Part shown: in pieces, positions 8,204 through 17,073 of the stretch
How the letters are laid out: the number at the start of each line of letters is the position of its first letter
How positions within the stretch are numbered: position 1 is the stretch's first letter
Assembly: GCA_963813375.1 (NCBI GenBank)
Contig: CAWEYT010000023.1
Location: 124,001 to 188,000, forward strand
DNA length: 64,000 nucleotides
Origin: DASTFY01 sp963813375
GTDB taxonomy: Bacteria > Actinomycetota > Acidimicrobiia > Acidimicrobiales > Ilumatobacteraceae
Direction of reading: 5' to 3'
The notes under the pieces: model-generated
Databases searched by the model: none
What the model was told of the DNA's origin: nothing
Seen by the model: only the letters and a program-made list of their open reading frames with translations
Translations under genes and position numbers: made by a program

Positions 8204-9850
8204 CGCGGCTCCCAGACGGTGGCGGCCACGGCGGCCGCTACCTCCGCGGGAGTGTGCGGTGGCGCCAGGCCCTCCTCGACGGCGCAGCAGGCGACCGCCT
8301 CGGCGACGCACCGGGCGACCGTCCTCGCCTGCGTGAGCGACGGCAGCAGGGGAGCGCCCGGCCGGTCGGCCGCAGGGGTCATCGTGCCCACCGCGGTGGC
8401 GGCCGCGGTCATCATGGCGTCCGAGACCGCCCTCGCCCGGACGGCGACCACACCGAGCCCGACGCCGGGGAAGACGTAGGCGTTGTTGACCTGCGCGATC
8501 TCGTGGACCACGCCGTCGAGCACCACCGGTGGGAACGGGCTCCCGGTGCCGACGAGCGCACGCCCGTCGGTCCACGCGAGGACGTCCTCGGGCACGGCCT
8601 CCGCTCGCAGCGTGGGGTTCGACAACGGGAGCACGATCGGGTGCGCGACCCCGGCGGCCGCGGCCCGCACGACCTCCTCGGTGAACAGCCCTTGCACCCC
8701 CGTCACCCCGACGAGGACGTGCGGGGCGACCCTGCGGACGGTCTCGGCCAGCGTGATCCGTCCGTCGCCGTCCCGGTCCCAGCCACCCACGTCCTCCCAC
8801 GGTCGGGCGAACACGCGCTGGCCGTCGGTGAGCTCGGGCGTCGCGTCGTGGACGAGTCCGGGGCGGTCCACCAACCAGCAGCGTCGTTCGGCCTCGTCCT
8901 CGGCCAGCCCCGCGGCCACCATCGCCCGCACCGCCTCCCGGGCGATGCCGAGCCCGGCCGATCCGGCCCCGGCGACGACCAGGCGCAGGTCGGTGAGCGG
9001 CGTGCCGGCGGCGGCCAGCCCGGCGTGGATCGCCGCCACCGTCACCGCGGCCGTGCCCTGGATGTCGTCGTTGAACGAGCACAGGTGGTCCCTGTGGCGG
9101 GCGAGCAGCCGCGCCGCGTTGTGCTGCCCGAAGTCCTCCCACTGCAGGAGGACGCCCGGGAAGCATCGGCCCACGCCGGCCACGAAGGCGTCGACGAGCT
9201 CGTCGTACTCGTCACCCCGCAGCCGCGGCCGCCGCGTGCCGAGGTAGAGCGGGTCGGACAGCAGCGCCTCGTTGTCGGTGCCGACGTCGAGCATCACCGG
9301 CAGCGTCCCGGCCGGATGGAGGCCGCCGATGGCCGTGTAGAGCGCCAGCTTCCCGATGGGGATCCCCATCCCGCCGACGCCTTGATCGCCGAGCCCGAGG
9401 ATGCGCTCGCCGTCGGTCACGACGATGACCCGGACCGGGTCGTCGCCGGCGGCGTTGAAGAGGAGCTCGTCGATGCGGTGGCGGTCGTCCCAGGTCACGT
9501 ACAAGCCGTGCTCGCGGCGGTACGTGCCGGACCACTCCTGGCAGGCCAGGCCCACCGTGGGCGTGTACACGATGGGCAGGAGCTCCTCCACGTGGTCCAC
9601 GAGGAAGCGGTAGAAGAGCACCGAGCTCCGACCCTGGAGCTGGCGGAGGAACACGTTGCGCCCGAGATCGGTGCGCTTGGTGTCGTACTCCATGCGGACC
9701 CGCTGGAGCTGCGTCTCGAGGTCCTCGACCGCCGGGCGGCAGCAGCCCGTTCAGCCCGTACCGGTCCCGCTCGTCGAGGGTGAACGCCGTGCCCTTCGTG
9801 CGGTAGCGGTCCGCCAGCAGCTCCCGTCCTCGGCGCTCGGGTGCGGTCAC
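8188..9850 (-). CDS. NAD(P)-dependent malic enzyme (malate dehydrogenase, oxaloacetate-decarboxylating), one frameshift
   Basis: Oxidative decarboxylation of malate to pyruvate, about 554 residues as in the SfcA/MaeA family. Seen: LNGLLPP near the N-terminus, YTPTVGLACQ, the metal/substrate region SFNDDIQGTAAVTVAA, the dinucleotide fold VVAGAGSAGLGIA and PLSNPTLRAEA. One extra base near 9733-9736 splits the first ~40 residues (from a GTG at 9850) from the rest; removing it joins LLPP to AVEDLETQLQRVRMEYDTK. NAD versus NADP use cannot be told. No operon partner on its strand: the next minus gene ends 24 bp upstream, so cotranscription with the oxidase is possible. Confidence 0.87.
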
Positions 9851-9874
9851 CGTCGCGGACGGTAGCCCTCGCTG

Positions 9875-11493
9875 TCAGCCCGCGGCGCCGCCGGGCGCGC
9901 TGCGGCCGTCGTGAAGGATGGCGTCGGCGGCGTTGCGACCGTTCAGGGCGATGACGGATCCCGCCGGGTGGGTGGCTGCACCGCACAGGTAGAAGCCGGG
10001 AACCGGGGTGCGGGCGGTCAGGCGGTGCTCCCACATCTGGTCCGGCATGGTCTCGCCCTGGAAGATGTGGCCGCCCGTGAGGCCGACCCGTTCCTCGATG
10101 TCCGGCGCGCCCAGCACCTCGGAGTACTCGATGCAGTCGGCGATGTCCGGGGCGAAGCGCCCGATGAGATCGAGGAACTGCTTGCCGATGGCGTCGCGTT
10201 GCTCGTCCCACGTCGTGCCGGCCAGCTCGTACGGCGCGTACTGCCCGAACACGCTCATGAGGTGGCGGCCCTCGGGGGCGGGGGAGGGGTCGTAGCCGGT
10301 CTGGAAGTAGACCTCGCCGTAGCCGACGTTGGCGACCCCGGCCTGGCAGTCCTCGAAGGCCCGCTGGGCGGCATCGAGGCCCTGGGTCACGGAGATCATC
10401 GAGCGGAACGGCCAGGTCTCGCCCGCGGCCGCAGTGAACGTGGGCAGACGGGAGAGCGCGGCGTTGAACTTCACGACCGGGCTGCGGATCTGCCAGGCCT
10501 CCAGCCGCTCCCGGTAAGGGTCCGGCACGGCGTCCGAGCTCTCGAGCATGCCGAGCGCACGCTTCGGGTCGGCGTTGCAGACCACGGCCCGAGCGCGCAG
10601 CAGCTCGCCCCCGGCCAGGCGCACCCCTTCGCCGGGCAGGATCTCGGCCACCTCGACGCCGCAGGCGAGTGCCGCGCCCGCCTCGACCGCGGCCTCCGCG
10701 AGGGCGAAGCTCACCATGCCCATGCCGCCCCGCACGTAGCCCCACACCGGGCCCTGCCCCTCGAGGTCTCCCTGGTAGTGCATCAGCTTGACGGACGCCG
10801 TACCCCAGTCGCGAGGACCGGCGTAGGCGCCGATCACGCCCTGGCCGAAGAGCGCGTCCTTGATGCGCTGGTCGCTGCACGTAGTGGTCGAGCACCTCGG
10901 CGATCGACGCCTCGAAGAGGATGTCGATCATCCACTGGTCGTGGCCGAGCATGGCCTCGAGCTCGTCGCGGGTGGGCGAGTCCCCGATCCAGCTGTCCCG
11001 GCTGCCTGTGCGCAGCAGCTTGCGCATGTCGTCGAAGACCTGCTCGTACGCCCAGTAGCCCTGGATGTCGGCGGGGGAGAGGCCGAGCGCCTCCAGCCCC
11101 GCTTGCGTGCGCGGCGTCGTCATTCCACTGGGACAGCGAGCTGCCGTCCTCGAAAGGTGCCCACAGGTTGGGGTCGGCCACGAAGACCTCGAGGCCTCGA
11201 CGGCGCAGGTCCAGCTCGTCGATGACCACGGGATCGAGCAGGCCGACGACGTAGGCGCAGGGGCTGACGACATACCGGGGGTCCGGGAACGGGCGCTCGA
11301 GGGTGCAGGCCCCACCCAGGCGCTCCCGCCGCTCCAGCACGAGGACCGACCAGCCGGCCCGGGCCAGGTAGGCCGCGCAGGCCAGACCGTTGTGGCCGCC
11401 CCCGACCACCACCGCGTCCCACTGGCGGCCGGTCAGCTCGGCCATCGGAGCCGGGAGGCCCACCTCGCCGAGGGCGTCTGCGATCGTCGGCAT
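9875..11493 (-). CDS. Phytoene dehydrogenase-like FAD oxidoreductase (CrtI/PYROXD2 type), frameshifted
   Basis: FAD-dependent amine/isoprenoid oxidoreductase family. The N-terminal dinucleotide motif is VVVGGGHNGLACAAYLARAG followed by ERRERLGGAC; the C-terminus carries PVPGFYLCGAATHPAGSVIALNGRNAA, typical of CrtI-like proteins. Two one-base shifts (near 11120 and 10865) split it into three frames, which join into ~540 residues. Start chosen at ATG 11491-11493 because AAAGGAG lies just upstream; a longer open frame would run through the operators. The divergent TetR gene and two TGAACG-type palindromes between them indicate direct TetR control. Substrate unknown. Confidence 0.82.
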
Positions 11494-11556
11494 CGTGGCT
11501 CCTTTGTCATGCGGATTCGAGGCCGTGGGGCTGTGCGCCGACACTGTAGCAGTGCC

Positions 11557-11570
11557 TGAACGGCCGTTCA
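11557..11570. promoter_or_regulatory. TetR operator 1 (TGAACGGCCGTTCA)
   Basis: Perfect 14-bp palindrome between the divergent FAD oxidoreductase (start 11493) and TetR (start 11631) genes. It shares the outer TGAACG...CGTTCA with a second palindrome centred 33 bp away, as expected for paired TetR dimer sites. Confidence 0.7.
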
Positions 11571-11589
11571 AGATTGTATCTGCAAATAC

Positions 11590-11603
11590 TGAACGATCGT
11601 TCA
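11590..11603. promoter_or_regulatory. TetR operator 2 (TGAACGATCGTTCA)
   Basis: Second perfect 14-bp palindrome, differing from operator 1 only in the central two bases. It lies 28 bp before the TetR ATG and so probably mediates autoregulation. The 33-bp centre-to-centre distance is close to three helical turns, putting both dimers on one face of the DNA. Confidence 0.72.
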
Positions 11604-11630
11604 GGCGGCTAGGCGGCTAAGCTGGGGCCG

Positions 11631-12218
11631 ATGCCTCGATCGTCCGGCGAGGCCCGCCGAGCCCAGATCCTCGCCGCGTCGGGCCGGCTCGTCCGCGAGC
11701 GGGGGTTCACCACCACGCGCCTGGCGGACGTGGCCGGTGAGCTGGGACTGTCGGCACCGCTCATCGTCTACCACTTCGGCAGCAAGGACGAGCTGATGGC
11801 GGCCACGCTGGCTGCCGAGGCGTCCGCGGAGCTCGAGCGGATGGAGCGCATCGTGTCCAGCAGGGCCGGTCCGCGGGCCAAGATCGAGCGCATCGTGCGC
11901 ATGTCGCTCGGCCGGGCGGCCGTGTCCGACTGGGGGCTGTGGATCGACGCCTGGGGGGAGGGCCTGAGGTCGCCCGTGATGAGCCGCCTCCTGGCCGAGC
12001 TCGACCAGCGGTGGCAGCGGGCCATCGGCGCCGTCGTCGAGGAGGGCCGGTCGGCGGGCGTGTTCGTGACCGCGGACCCGGAGGTGAGCGCGCAGCGGAT
12101 CGTGGTCCTGCTCGACGGGTACGGAGTGCAGCTCGTGCGGGCCGGTTCCACCCGGGCGCGAGCACGGCTTCTGGCCGCAGCTCGGCAGGCCGTGGCGGTC
12201 GAGCTCGGCCGAGCCTGA
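11631..12218 (+). CDS. TetR-family transcriptional regulator
   Basis: A 195-residue TetR repressor. The N-terminal helix-turn-helix is clear: RRAQILAASGRLVRERGFTTTRLADVAGELGLSAPLIVYHFGSKDELM (residues ~10-57, broken here only for reference by the loop at FTTTRL). The C-terminal ~140 residues form the variable ligand/dimerisation domain (WGLWIDAWGEG, ELDQRWQRAIGAVVEEG), a pattern seen in regulators near catabolic genes. Divergent from the CrtI-like oxidoreductase, with two perfect operators between. Intact frame. Ligand not inferable, though the neighbour suggests a hydrophobic or amine substrate. Confidence 0.88.
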   Translation: MPRSSGEARRAQILAASGRLVRERGFTTTRLADVAGELGLSAPLIVYHFGSKDELMAATLAAEASAELERMERIVSSRAGPRAKIERIVRMSLGRAAVSDWGLWIDAWGEGLRSPVMSRLLAELDQRWQRAIGAVVEEGRSAGVFVTADPEVSAQRIVVLLDGYGVQLVRAGSTRARARLLAAARQAVAVELGRA

Positions 12219-12235
12219 CGCTGCGGTCGGGCCGA

Positions 12236-12987
12236 TCAGCCGGTCGGCCGGCTCGCCGCCCGAACGGGCCGGTGGGGCCGGGCGTGCCGGAGGTGCCAGC
12301 GTCACCGCCGTCCGGTGGAGCGGCAGCCCGGCTGTAGAGCCCGACCAGGCGCGAGACCACGGTGACCAGGAAGATCTGTCCGAGCAGCGCCTCGAAGGAG
12401 ACCATCGCCTTGCCGGCGTCGGTGGCGGGTGTGAAGTCGCCGAACCCGAGCGTGGTGAGCACCACGAAGCTGAAGTACACGAAGTCGGCCACCGTCGGAT
12501 CGTCCGTCTGCACGAAGAACTGCTGGTCGGTCAGGCCGCTGACCCCGTACTCGCCGAGCGCGAAGATCAGGCCGAACAGCACGTAGACGCACACGACGGC
12601 CAGGACGGTCTGGGAGGTCACCCGCCGGTGCCGCACCAGGCGGCTCCCGATGGCCAGCACGAGGATCACCAGGAGCAGTGCCTGGGCGACGGACAACCAG
12701 GCCAGCGTGGTGTCGGTCCCGATGGCGGCATCGACCAGGGCGGCGACCACGGCCAGCGAGGCGAGGACCCGCGCCGGTGACACCCACCAACCCTCGACCG
12801 CGGACGTCTCCAGCCCGAGGATGACCGTGGCCGCGACCAGGACGCCCGGGAGCCACCGGCCGATCCCGCTGGCCGACGCCGTGAAGATCGCCACGCAGTC
12901 CACGAGGATGAGCACGAGGAGCGCGCCGTAGCGATCGGGGCGACGACGAGGCAGCTTGGGACGCGTCCGCGGGTCGCCGACGGGCAT
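12236..12987 (-). CDS. Two-pore-type potassium/ion channel protein, 3' end uncertain
   Basis: Membrane ion channel with about six hydrophobic segments and a pore signature VLTTLGFGDFTPATDAGK; the filter is LGFGD rather than canonical VGYGD, so ion selectivity is uncertain. After FLVTVVSRLVGLYSRAA the sequence turns low-complexity. The open frame continues antisense through the whole TetR gene, which is implausible. A TGA at 12236-12238 in a neighbouring frame is the likely end if one base is wrong near 12250-12300. ATG-equivalent start at 12987 (MPVGDPRTRPKLPRRR). Convergent with TetR. Confidence 0.72.
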
Positions 12988-13101
12988 CGTGCGGACGGTA
13001 GTGGTCGGCGTCGCGGCGTCTGGCGGATGCCGGATGTGAACCCGGTCGGCTCGTCGGGCGGACTACTTGCAGAGCACAACGAAGCCGGTACCGTGGCCGT
13101 G

Positions 13102-14586
13102 ATGCGACGGATCGGCCTCCGCTACGAGTACGTCGTCGCCATCGTGTTCGTGACGGGGCTCTTCATGGAGATCCTCGACACCACGATCGTCAACGTGGCG
13201 CTGCCGACCCTGGCCAGGGAGTTCGGGGTCGGGACCTCGGACGTCGAGTGGGTGGTCATCGCCTACCTGCTGAGCCTGGCCGTGTGGATCCCGGCCTCCG
13301 GCTGGATCGGCGACCGCTTCGGGACCAAGCGGACGTTCCTGTTCGCGATCGCGGTCTTCACCGTGGCGTCGGCGCTGTGCGGGCAGGCGACCGGCCTGTG
13401 GGAGCTGGTGGCGTTCCGGGTGCTGCAGGGTGTCGGGGGCGGGATGATGACCCCGGTCGGGACGGCCATGCTGTTCCGCGCCTTCGCGCCGGAGCGGCGG
13501 GCGAAGGCTTCGACCGTCCTGATCATCCCGACGGTGATGGCCCCGGCCATGGGGCCGGTGCTCGGAGGCCTCCTGGTGACCCAGTTCTCGTGGCGCTGGG
13601 TGTTCTACGTCAACGTCCCGCTCGGCATCGCGGCGTTCGTGTTCGGTGCTGTCGCGCTGCGGGAGCACCGCGAGCCGTCGGCCGGGCCGTTCGACGTGGC
13701 GGGGTTCGTGCTGAGCGCCGTCGGGCTGGCCTCGCTCCTCTACGCGCTGTCGGAGGGCCCGATCAAGGGGTGGCGGTCCCCGCAGATCGTCGTCGCGGGC
13801 GTCGGCGGCCTGCTGGCGTTCGCCCTGCTCACCCGCATCGAGCTGCGCAAGCGGCACCCCATGCTGGCGTTGCGGCTGCTCGGCGACCGCATGTTCCGCA
13901 ACGCCAACCTGGCGTCGGCGCTGTCGTACTCCAGCTTTGCCGCCGTGCTCTTCCTGATGCCCCTGTTCCTGCAGGAGCTCCGTGGGCTCACCGCCCTCCA
14001 GTCGGGCCTCACGACGTTCCCACAGGCCATCGGCGTGCTGATCTCCTCGCAGATCGCCGGCCGGATGTACCCGTTCGTCGGACCTCGCCGCCTCATGGTG
14101 TTCGGCCTCGTCGGCGCGGCGTGCACGGCGCTGACGTTCACCCAGGTCGACCTGGGCACGGACCTCTGGGTGATCAGAGGCCTGATGTTCACCCGCGGGG
14201 TGTTCATGGCCTTCGCCTTCATCCCGCTGCAGGCCGCCACCTACTCCACCATCACGCCCGCGGACACGGGTCGGGCCACCGCCATCTTCAGCACGCAGCG
14301 CCAGGTGGCGGCGGCGTTCGGGGTGGCCACCGCCGCGACCATCCTGACCACGGCCACGTCACGACGGCTGGCCGACGTGGTGCCCGGTGGGCTGGCCGCG
14401 ATCGATGCCCAGGTGAGCGCCTACCACGAGGTCTTCCTGGCCGCGTCGTTGCTGGCCTTCGGGGCCGCGGTCGTGGCGCTGCTGGTCCGCGACGAGGACG
14501 CAGCAGCGACGATGCGGCCCCGCTCGCGCCGCCCGGTCGGCCCGCTGTCCGAGCCCACCGCCGACCCGACGTCGATGGTGACCTGA
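13102..14586 (+). CDS. DHA2-family MFS multidrug efflux transporter
   Basis: Proton-driven exporter of the 14-helix DHA2 (EmrB/QacA) type, ~495 residues. Seen: MEILDTTIVNVALPTLAREF in helix 1, the loop motif GWIGDRFGTKR, RVLQGVGGGMMTPVGTAM and GPVLGGLLVTQFSWRWVFYVNVPLG (motif C region). The start ATG at 13102 gives the family N-terminus MRRIGLRYEYVV; an in-frame ATG at 13027 and a GTG at 13093 are alternatives. No frame errors in 1.5 kb. Monocistronic: the ion channel is divergent, and a strong inverted repeat follows the stop. Substrate unknown. Confidence 0.9.
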   Translation: MRRIGLRYEYVVAIVFVTGLFMEILDTTIVNVALPTLAREFGVGTSDVEWVVIAYLLSLAVWIPASGWIGDRFGTKRTFLFAIAVFTVASALCGQATGLWELVAFRVLQGVGGGMMTPVGTAMLFRAFAPERRAKASTVLIIPTVMAPAMGPVLGGLLVTQFSWRWVFYVNVPLGIAAFVFGAVALREHREPSAGPFDVAGFVLSAVGLASLLYALSEGPIKGWRSPQIVVAGVGGLLAFALLTRIELRKRHPMLALRLLGDRMFRNANLASALSYSSFAAVLFLMPLFLQELRGLTALQSGLTTFPQAIGVLISSQIAGRMYPFVGPRRLMVFGLVGAACTALTFTQVDLGTDLWVIRGLMFTRGVFMAFAFIPLQAATYSTITPADTGRATAIFSTQRQVAAAFGVATAATILTTATSRRLADVVPGGLAAIDAQVSAYHEVFLAASLLAFGAAVVALLVRDEDAAATMRPRSRRPVGPLSEPTADPTSMVT

Positions 14587-14633
14587 CGCCTTCAGTCGGC
14601 ACTGGCCGGCCCGCCTGAGCCGAAAAATGGACA

Positions 14634-14685
14634 GTGGCCCCGAGTTGCCCACCCGACCGGGGTCGGGCGGGGGCCTCGGGGCCAC
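14634..14685. terminator. Nested inverted repeat downstream of the MFS gene
   Basis: GTGGCCCCGAG (14634-14644) pairs perfectly with CTCGGGGCCAC (14675-14685). The loop contains a second inverted pair, CCCGACC/GGTCGGG. A long GC-rich hairpin 48 bp after the stop is a plausible terminator, but no U-tract follows, so it may be Rho-assisted or a structural RNA element. Confidence 0.5.
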
Positions 14686-14945
14686 CAAGTCGGCTCGACG
14701 CTCTTGCGCCCGCCTTCGGGTGCGACCCCTCCGGCTCCAGGTTCCTCACGTCCCGTCGCCGGTCCGTGCCTCCCCTGGTCGGGCTGCTCCGCGTCGTTCC
14801 TCCACCGAGCGCTGCGTACCGGCCGGTCCGAACCTCCCCCTCGGGCTGGTGGGCCTTCGGGCTCGATCCCTTCCGGTGACGTTCGCACCATTCGGTGAGC
14901 GCATGATGCGCCGCAGTGAAAGCCCAGGTCAAGACGCATTTTGGC

Positions 14946-15029
14946 TCGTCCACAGGGTTATCCGCAACTATCGCGCCTCATCCCCAGGGGCGTCGCGAAA
15001 TGCACCGGATGTGCACAGCGCTGTCCACA
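14946..15029 (+). other. Cluster of three DnaA-box-like sites
   Basis: TCGTCCACA (14946-14954), TTATCCGCA (14958-14966) and CTGTCCACA (15021-15029) each differ by one base from TTGTCCACA or TTATCCACA, the actinobacterial and E. coli DnaA boxes, and share one orientation. No dnaA, dnaN or other origin gene lies nearby, so a main origin is unlikely. Confidence 0.25.
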
Positions 15030-15155
15030 CCGGGGCCGCTCCGGGAGCCCCTTTTCGAAGCCCCGGACGCGCTGCGGACCGGGCCCCAGAACCCTGGGGA
15101 CCGGTCCGCATGGCGAGCTCCCGGGCAGCCGCCCGGGAACGTGAGTTGGGGTGGG

Positions 15156-15554
15156 TCAGGCCAGGGCCTTGGCCTTGATGGCGTCGAACTCCTGCTGGGA
15201 GATGGCGCCGGACTCGAGGAGCTTGTGGGCCTGGGCGATCTGGTCGGCCGCGTTGCCGCCCGACGTGCCGGCCGTCTCCCGGATGTACTCGTTCATGGCC
15301 TTCTGCTGTTCCTTGGCCTGCTGCATGGCCCGCTCCTGCATGCCATGGCCGCGGGCGATCAGGTAGATGAGGCATCCGATCAGGGGGAGGAAGATCAGGA
15401 CGATGACCCAGATCACCTTCGCGAAGCCGCTGAGCGAGTGATCGCGGAAGAGGTCCATCAGGACCGTGATCAGGATCCAGATGAACGCGAAGAGGAAGAA
15501 GAAGTAGATCATCGTCCAGAGGACCTGACCCACGCCCCAGTCTGCTGCAAACAC
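15156..15554 (-). CDS. PLDc_N/SHOCT-domain membrane protein
   Basis: A 132-residue protein with two transmembrane segments (TMIYFFFLFAFIWILITVLM and KVIWVIVLIFLPLIGCLIYLI, a PLDc_N-like arrangement), a charged helix, and a C-terminal SHOCT motif (ADQIAQAHKLLESGAISQQEFDAIKAKAL). SHOCT is a short helical domain common in actinobacterial membrane proteins, with an oligomerisation role proposed. Start taken as GTG at 15552-15554 because AAAGGAAC precedes it and the residues upstream are basic and unlike the family. Function unknown. Confidence 0.8.
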   Translation of the reverse strand: MFAADWGVGQVLWTMIYFFFLFAFIWILITVLMDLFRDHSLSGFAKVIWVIVLIFLPLIGCLIYLIARGHGMQERAMQQAKEQQKAMNEYIRETAGTSGGNAADQIAQAHKLLESGAISQQEFDAIKAKALA

Positions 15555-15700
15555 GTGCCGTTCCTTTCTTGGCCGGACGGGACCGCTCCCGCGGCCGTCC
15601 GGCATGTGGTGTTACCGGCTCGGACAGTAGCCAACTGCCGGGCCGGGTCCACTCATCCCCGCTCGCCCTGGGGCTCGGGCGGCTCCCGGCGTCGCGCGCC

Positions 15701-16267
15701 CTACGGTCTTCCCAGCCGGTACAGGACGTGGCGTCGCAGCCGGTGCCCGGGTGGCAGGTTCGGGTGGTCGAAGTCGTCCGCCGGGTCCCGGGTCATGCCG
15801 AGCCGCTGCATCACCCGTTGGGACGGAAGGTTCGTCGTCGTCGTGAACGACACGATCTCGTCGAGCCGGAGCCGTCCGAAGCCGTCGGCCACGGCGGTCC
15901 GGGCGGCCTCGGTGGCGTAGCCCTGCCCCCATGCCGTCCTGGCCAGGCGCCACCCCACCTCGACGCACGGGGTGAACGCGGTGTCGAAGGTCGGCGCGCT
16001 CAGCCCCACGAAGCCGATGAACGGCTGCCAGCCCGGCACCTCGACCGCCCACAGGTACAACCCGGTCTCCGCGTACCGCACCCCGATCCGCTCGACGAGG
16101 AGATCGGACTCGTCCCGGGTGAGCGTCGATGGGAAGTGCTCCATGACGGTGGGATCGGCGTTCAGGTCCGCGAAGGGCGCCTCGTCGTCGTCCCGCCAGG
16201 GTCGCAGCAGCAGGCGCTCCGTGCGCAGCGTCAGTTCCGGCGCCGGCCGGCGGGCGCCTGCCGTCAC
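15701..16267 (-). CDS. GNAT-family N-acetyltransferase (RimJ/RimL type)
   Basis: A 188-residue acetyltransferase of the RimJ/RimL/Acetyltransf_3 group: LRTERLLLRPWRDDDEAPF at the N-terminus, acetyl-CoA-binding region RTAWGQGYATEAARTAV, then FTTTTNLPSQRVMQRLGM. The GTG start (16265-16267) overlaps the stop of the polyphosphate glucokinase gene as GTGA, so the two are translationally coupled. Acceptor substrate cannot be inferred. Confidence 0.82.
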   Translation of the reverse strand: MTAGARRPAPELTLRTERLLLRPWRDDDEAPFADLNADPTVMEHFPSTLTRDESDLLVERIGVRYAETGLYLWAVEVPGWQPFIGFVGLSAPTFDTAFTPCVEVGWRLARTAWGQGYATEAARTAVADGFGRLRLDEIVSFTTTTNLPSQRVMQRLGMTRDPADDFDHPNLPPGHRLRRHVLYRLGRP

Positions 16268-17040
16268 GGCGCCTCGGCGGCCGCCAGGGCGTGCAGCGCC
16301 GCGCCGGCGATACCGGCGTCGTTGCCCATGGCCGCCGGGACGACGGGGGCCTGCACGGTGAGCAGCGGCACGAACCGGTCGGCCCGCTCGCTCACCCCGC
16401 CGCCGATGATGAAGAGATCGGGGCTGAAGAGCCGCTCGACGTACCGCAGGTACTCGTCGACCAGCTTGGCCCAGTCGCCCCACGAGAGCTTGCGCTCCTC
16501 GCGGGCGTTGGCCGACGCCCTGGCCTCGGCGTCCTTGCCGCGGATGACGAGATGGCCCAGCTCCGTGTTCGGTACCAGCACGCCGTCGATGAAGAGCGCG
16601 CTGCCGATGCCCGTGCCCAGCGTGATCATGAACACGAGACCGTCCCGATCGCGCCCGGCTCCCCAGCGCATCTCCGCCACCCCCGCGGCGTCGGCGTCGT
16701 TCAGGACCGTGACGGGACAACTGGTCGCCTTCGAGAGGACCTCGTCGACGTCGGTGCCGATCCACGAGCGGTCGACGTTGGCGGCGCTGAGCGCGACCCC
16801 CTTCTTGATGACCGCCGGGAACGTGCAGCCCACGGCTCCGCTCCAGCGGAACCGGGCCGTGAGCTGCGCCACCACCTCCCCGACCGCGGCCGGCGTCGAG
16901 TGGCGCGGCGTCGGGATGCGCTCCCGTTTGGTCATCAACCGCCCGGTCACCACGTCGACGGGCGCAGCCTTGATGCCGCTGCCGCCGATGTCGACGCCGA
17001 GGGCCATCGGTCCGGGAGGAGGAAGGTCAGAACTGCTCAT
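16264..17040 (-). CDS. ppgK: Polyphosphate glucokinase
   Basis: ROK-family kinase phosphorylating glucose with inorganic polyphosphate (and usually ATP) in the cytosol; 258 residues, the usual length. Seen: phosphate loop LGVDIGGSGIKAAPVD, the polyphosphate-glucokinase signature VGCTFPAVIKKG with NVDRSWIG, VLNDADAAGVAEMRWG carrying the catalytic Asp, and LGTGIGSALFIDG. It offers a cytosolic route to glucose-6-phosphate independent of the sugar-oxidation genes at 25-32 kb. Coupled to GNAT by a 4-bp overlap. Intact frame. Polyphosphate glucokinases are largely actinobacterial, supporting the taxonomic guess. Confidence 0.9.
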   Translation of the reverse strand: MSSSDLPPPGPMALGVDIGGSGIKAAPVDVVTGRLMTKRERIPTPRHSTPAAVGEVVAQLTARFRWSGAVGCTFPAVIKKGVALSAANVDRSWIGTDVDEVLSKATSCPVTVLNDADAAGVAEMRWGAGRDRDGLVFMITLGTGIGSALFIDGVLVPNTELGHLVIRGKDAEARASANAREERKLSWGDWAKLVDEYLRYVERLFSPDLFIIGGGVSERADRFVPLLTVQAPVVPAAMGNDAGIAGAALHALAAAEAP

Positions 17041-17073
17041 GGCGAAGATGGTCGCGCGAATCCCGGCCGCGAC

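Larger units (their letters stand above)
14587..15155. other. 570-bp non-coding stretch between the MFS gene and the SHOCT gene
   Basis: No open frame here shows recognisable protein sequence; those present are arginine/proline-rich shadow frames. It holds a long inverted repeat right after the MFS gene (14634-14685), a ~200-bp stretch rich in CTTCGGG- and CCGGTC-like elements (14700-14890), and three near-matches to DnaA boxes in one orientation (14946-15029). Both flanking genes end into this region, so it carries their terminators. Confidence 0.6.

Noticed and set aside
11761..12235. C-terminal extension of the ion channel antisense to TetR
   Set aside because: Extension is Arg/Pro-rich shadow sequence; TetR on the plus strand is well supported.
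14946..15029. Chromosomal origin of replication
   Set aside because: Only three imperfect boxes and none of dnaA, dnaN, recF, gyrB, rpmH or parAB nearby.
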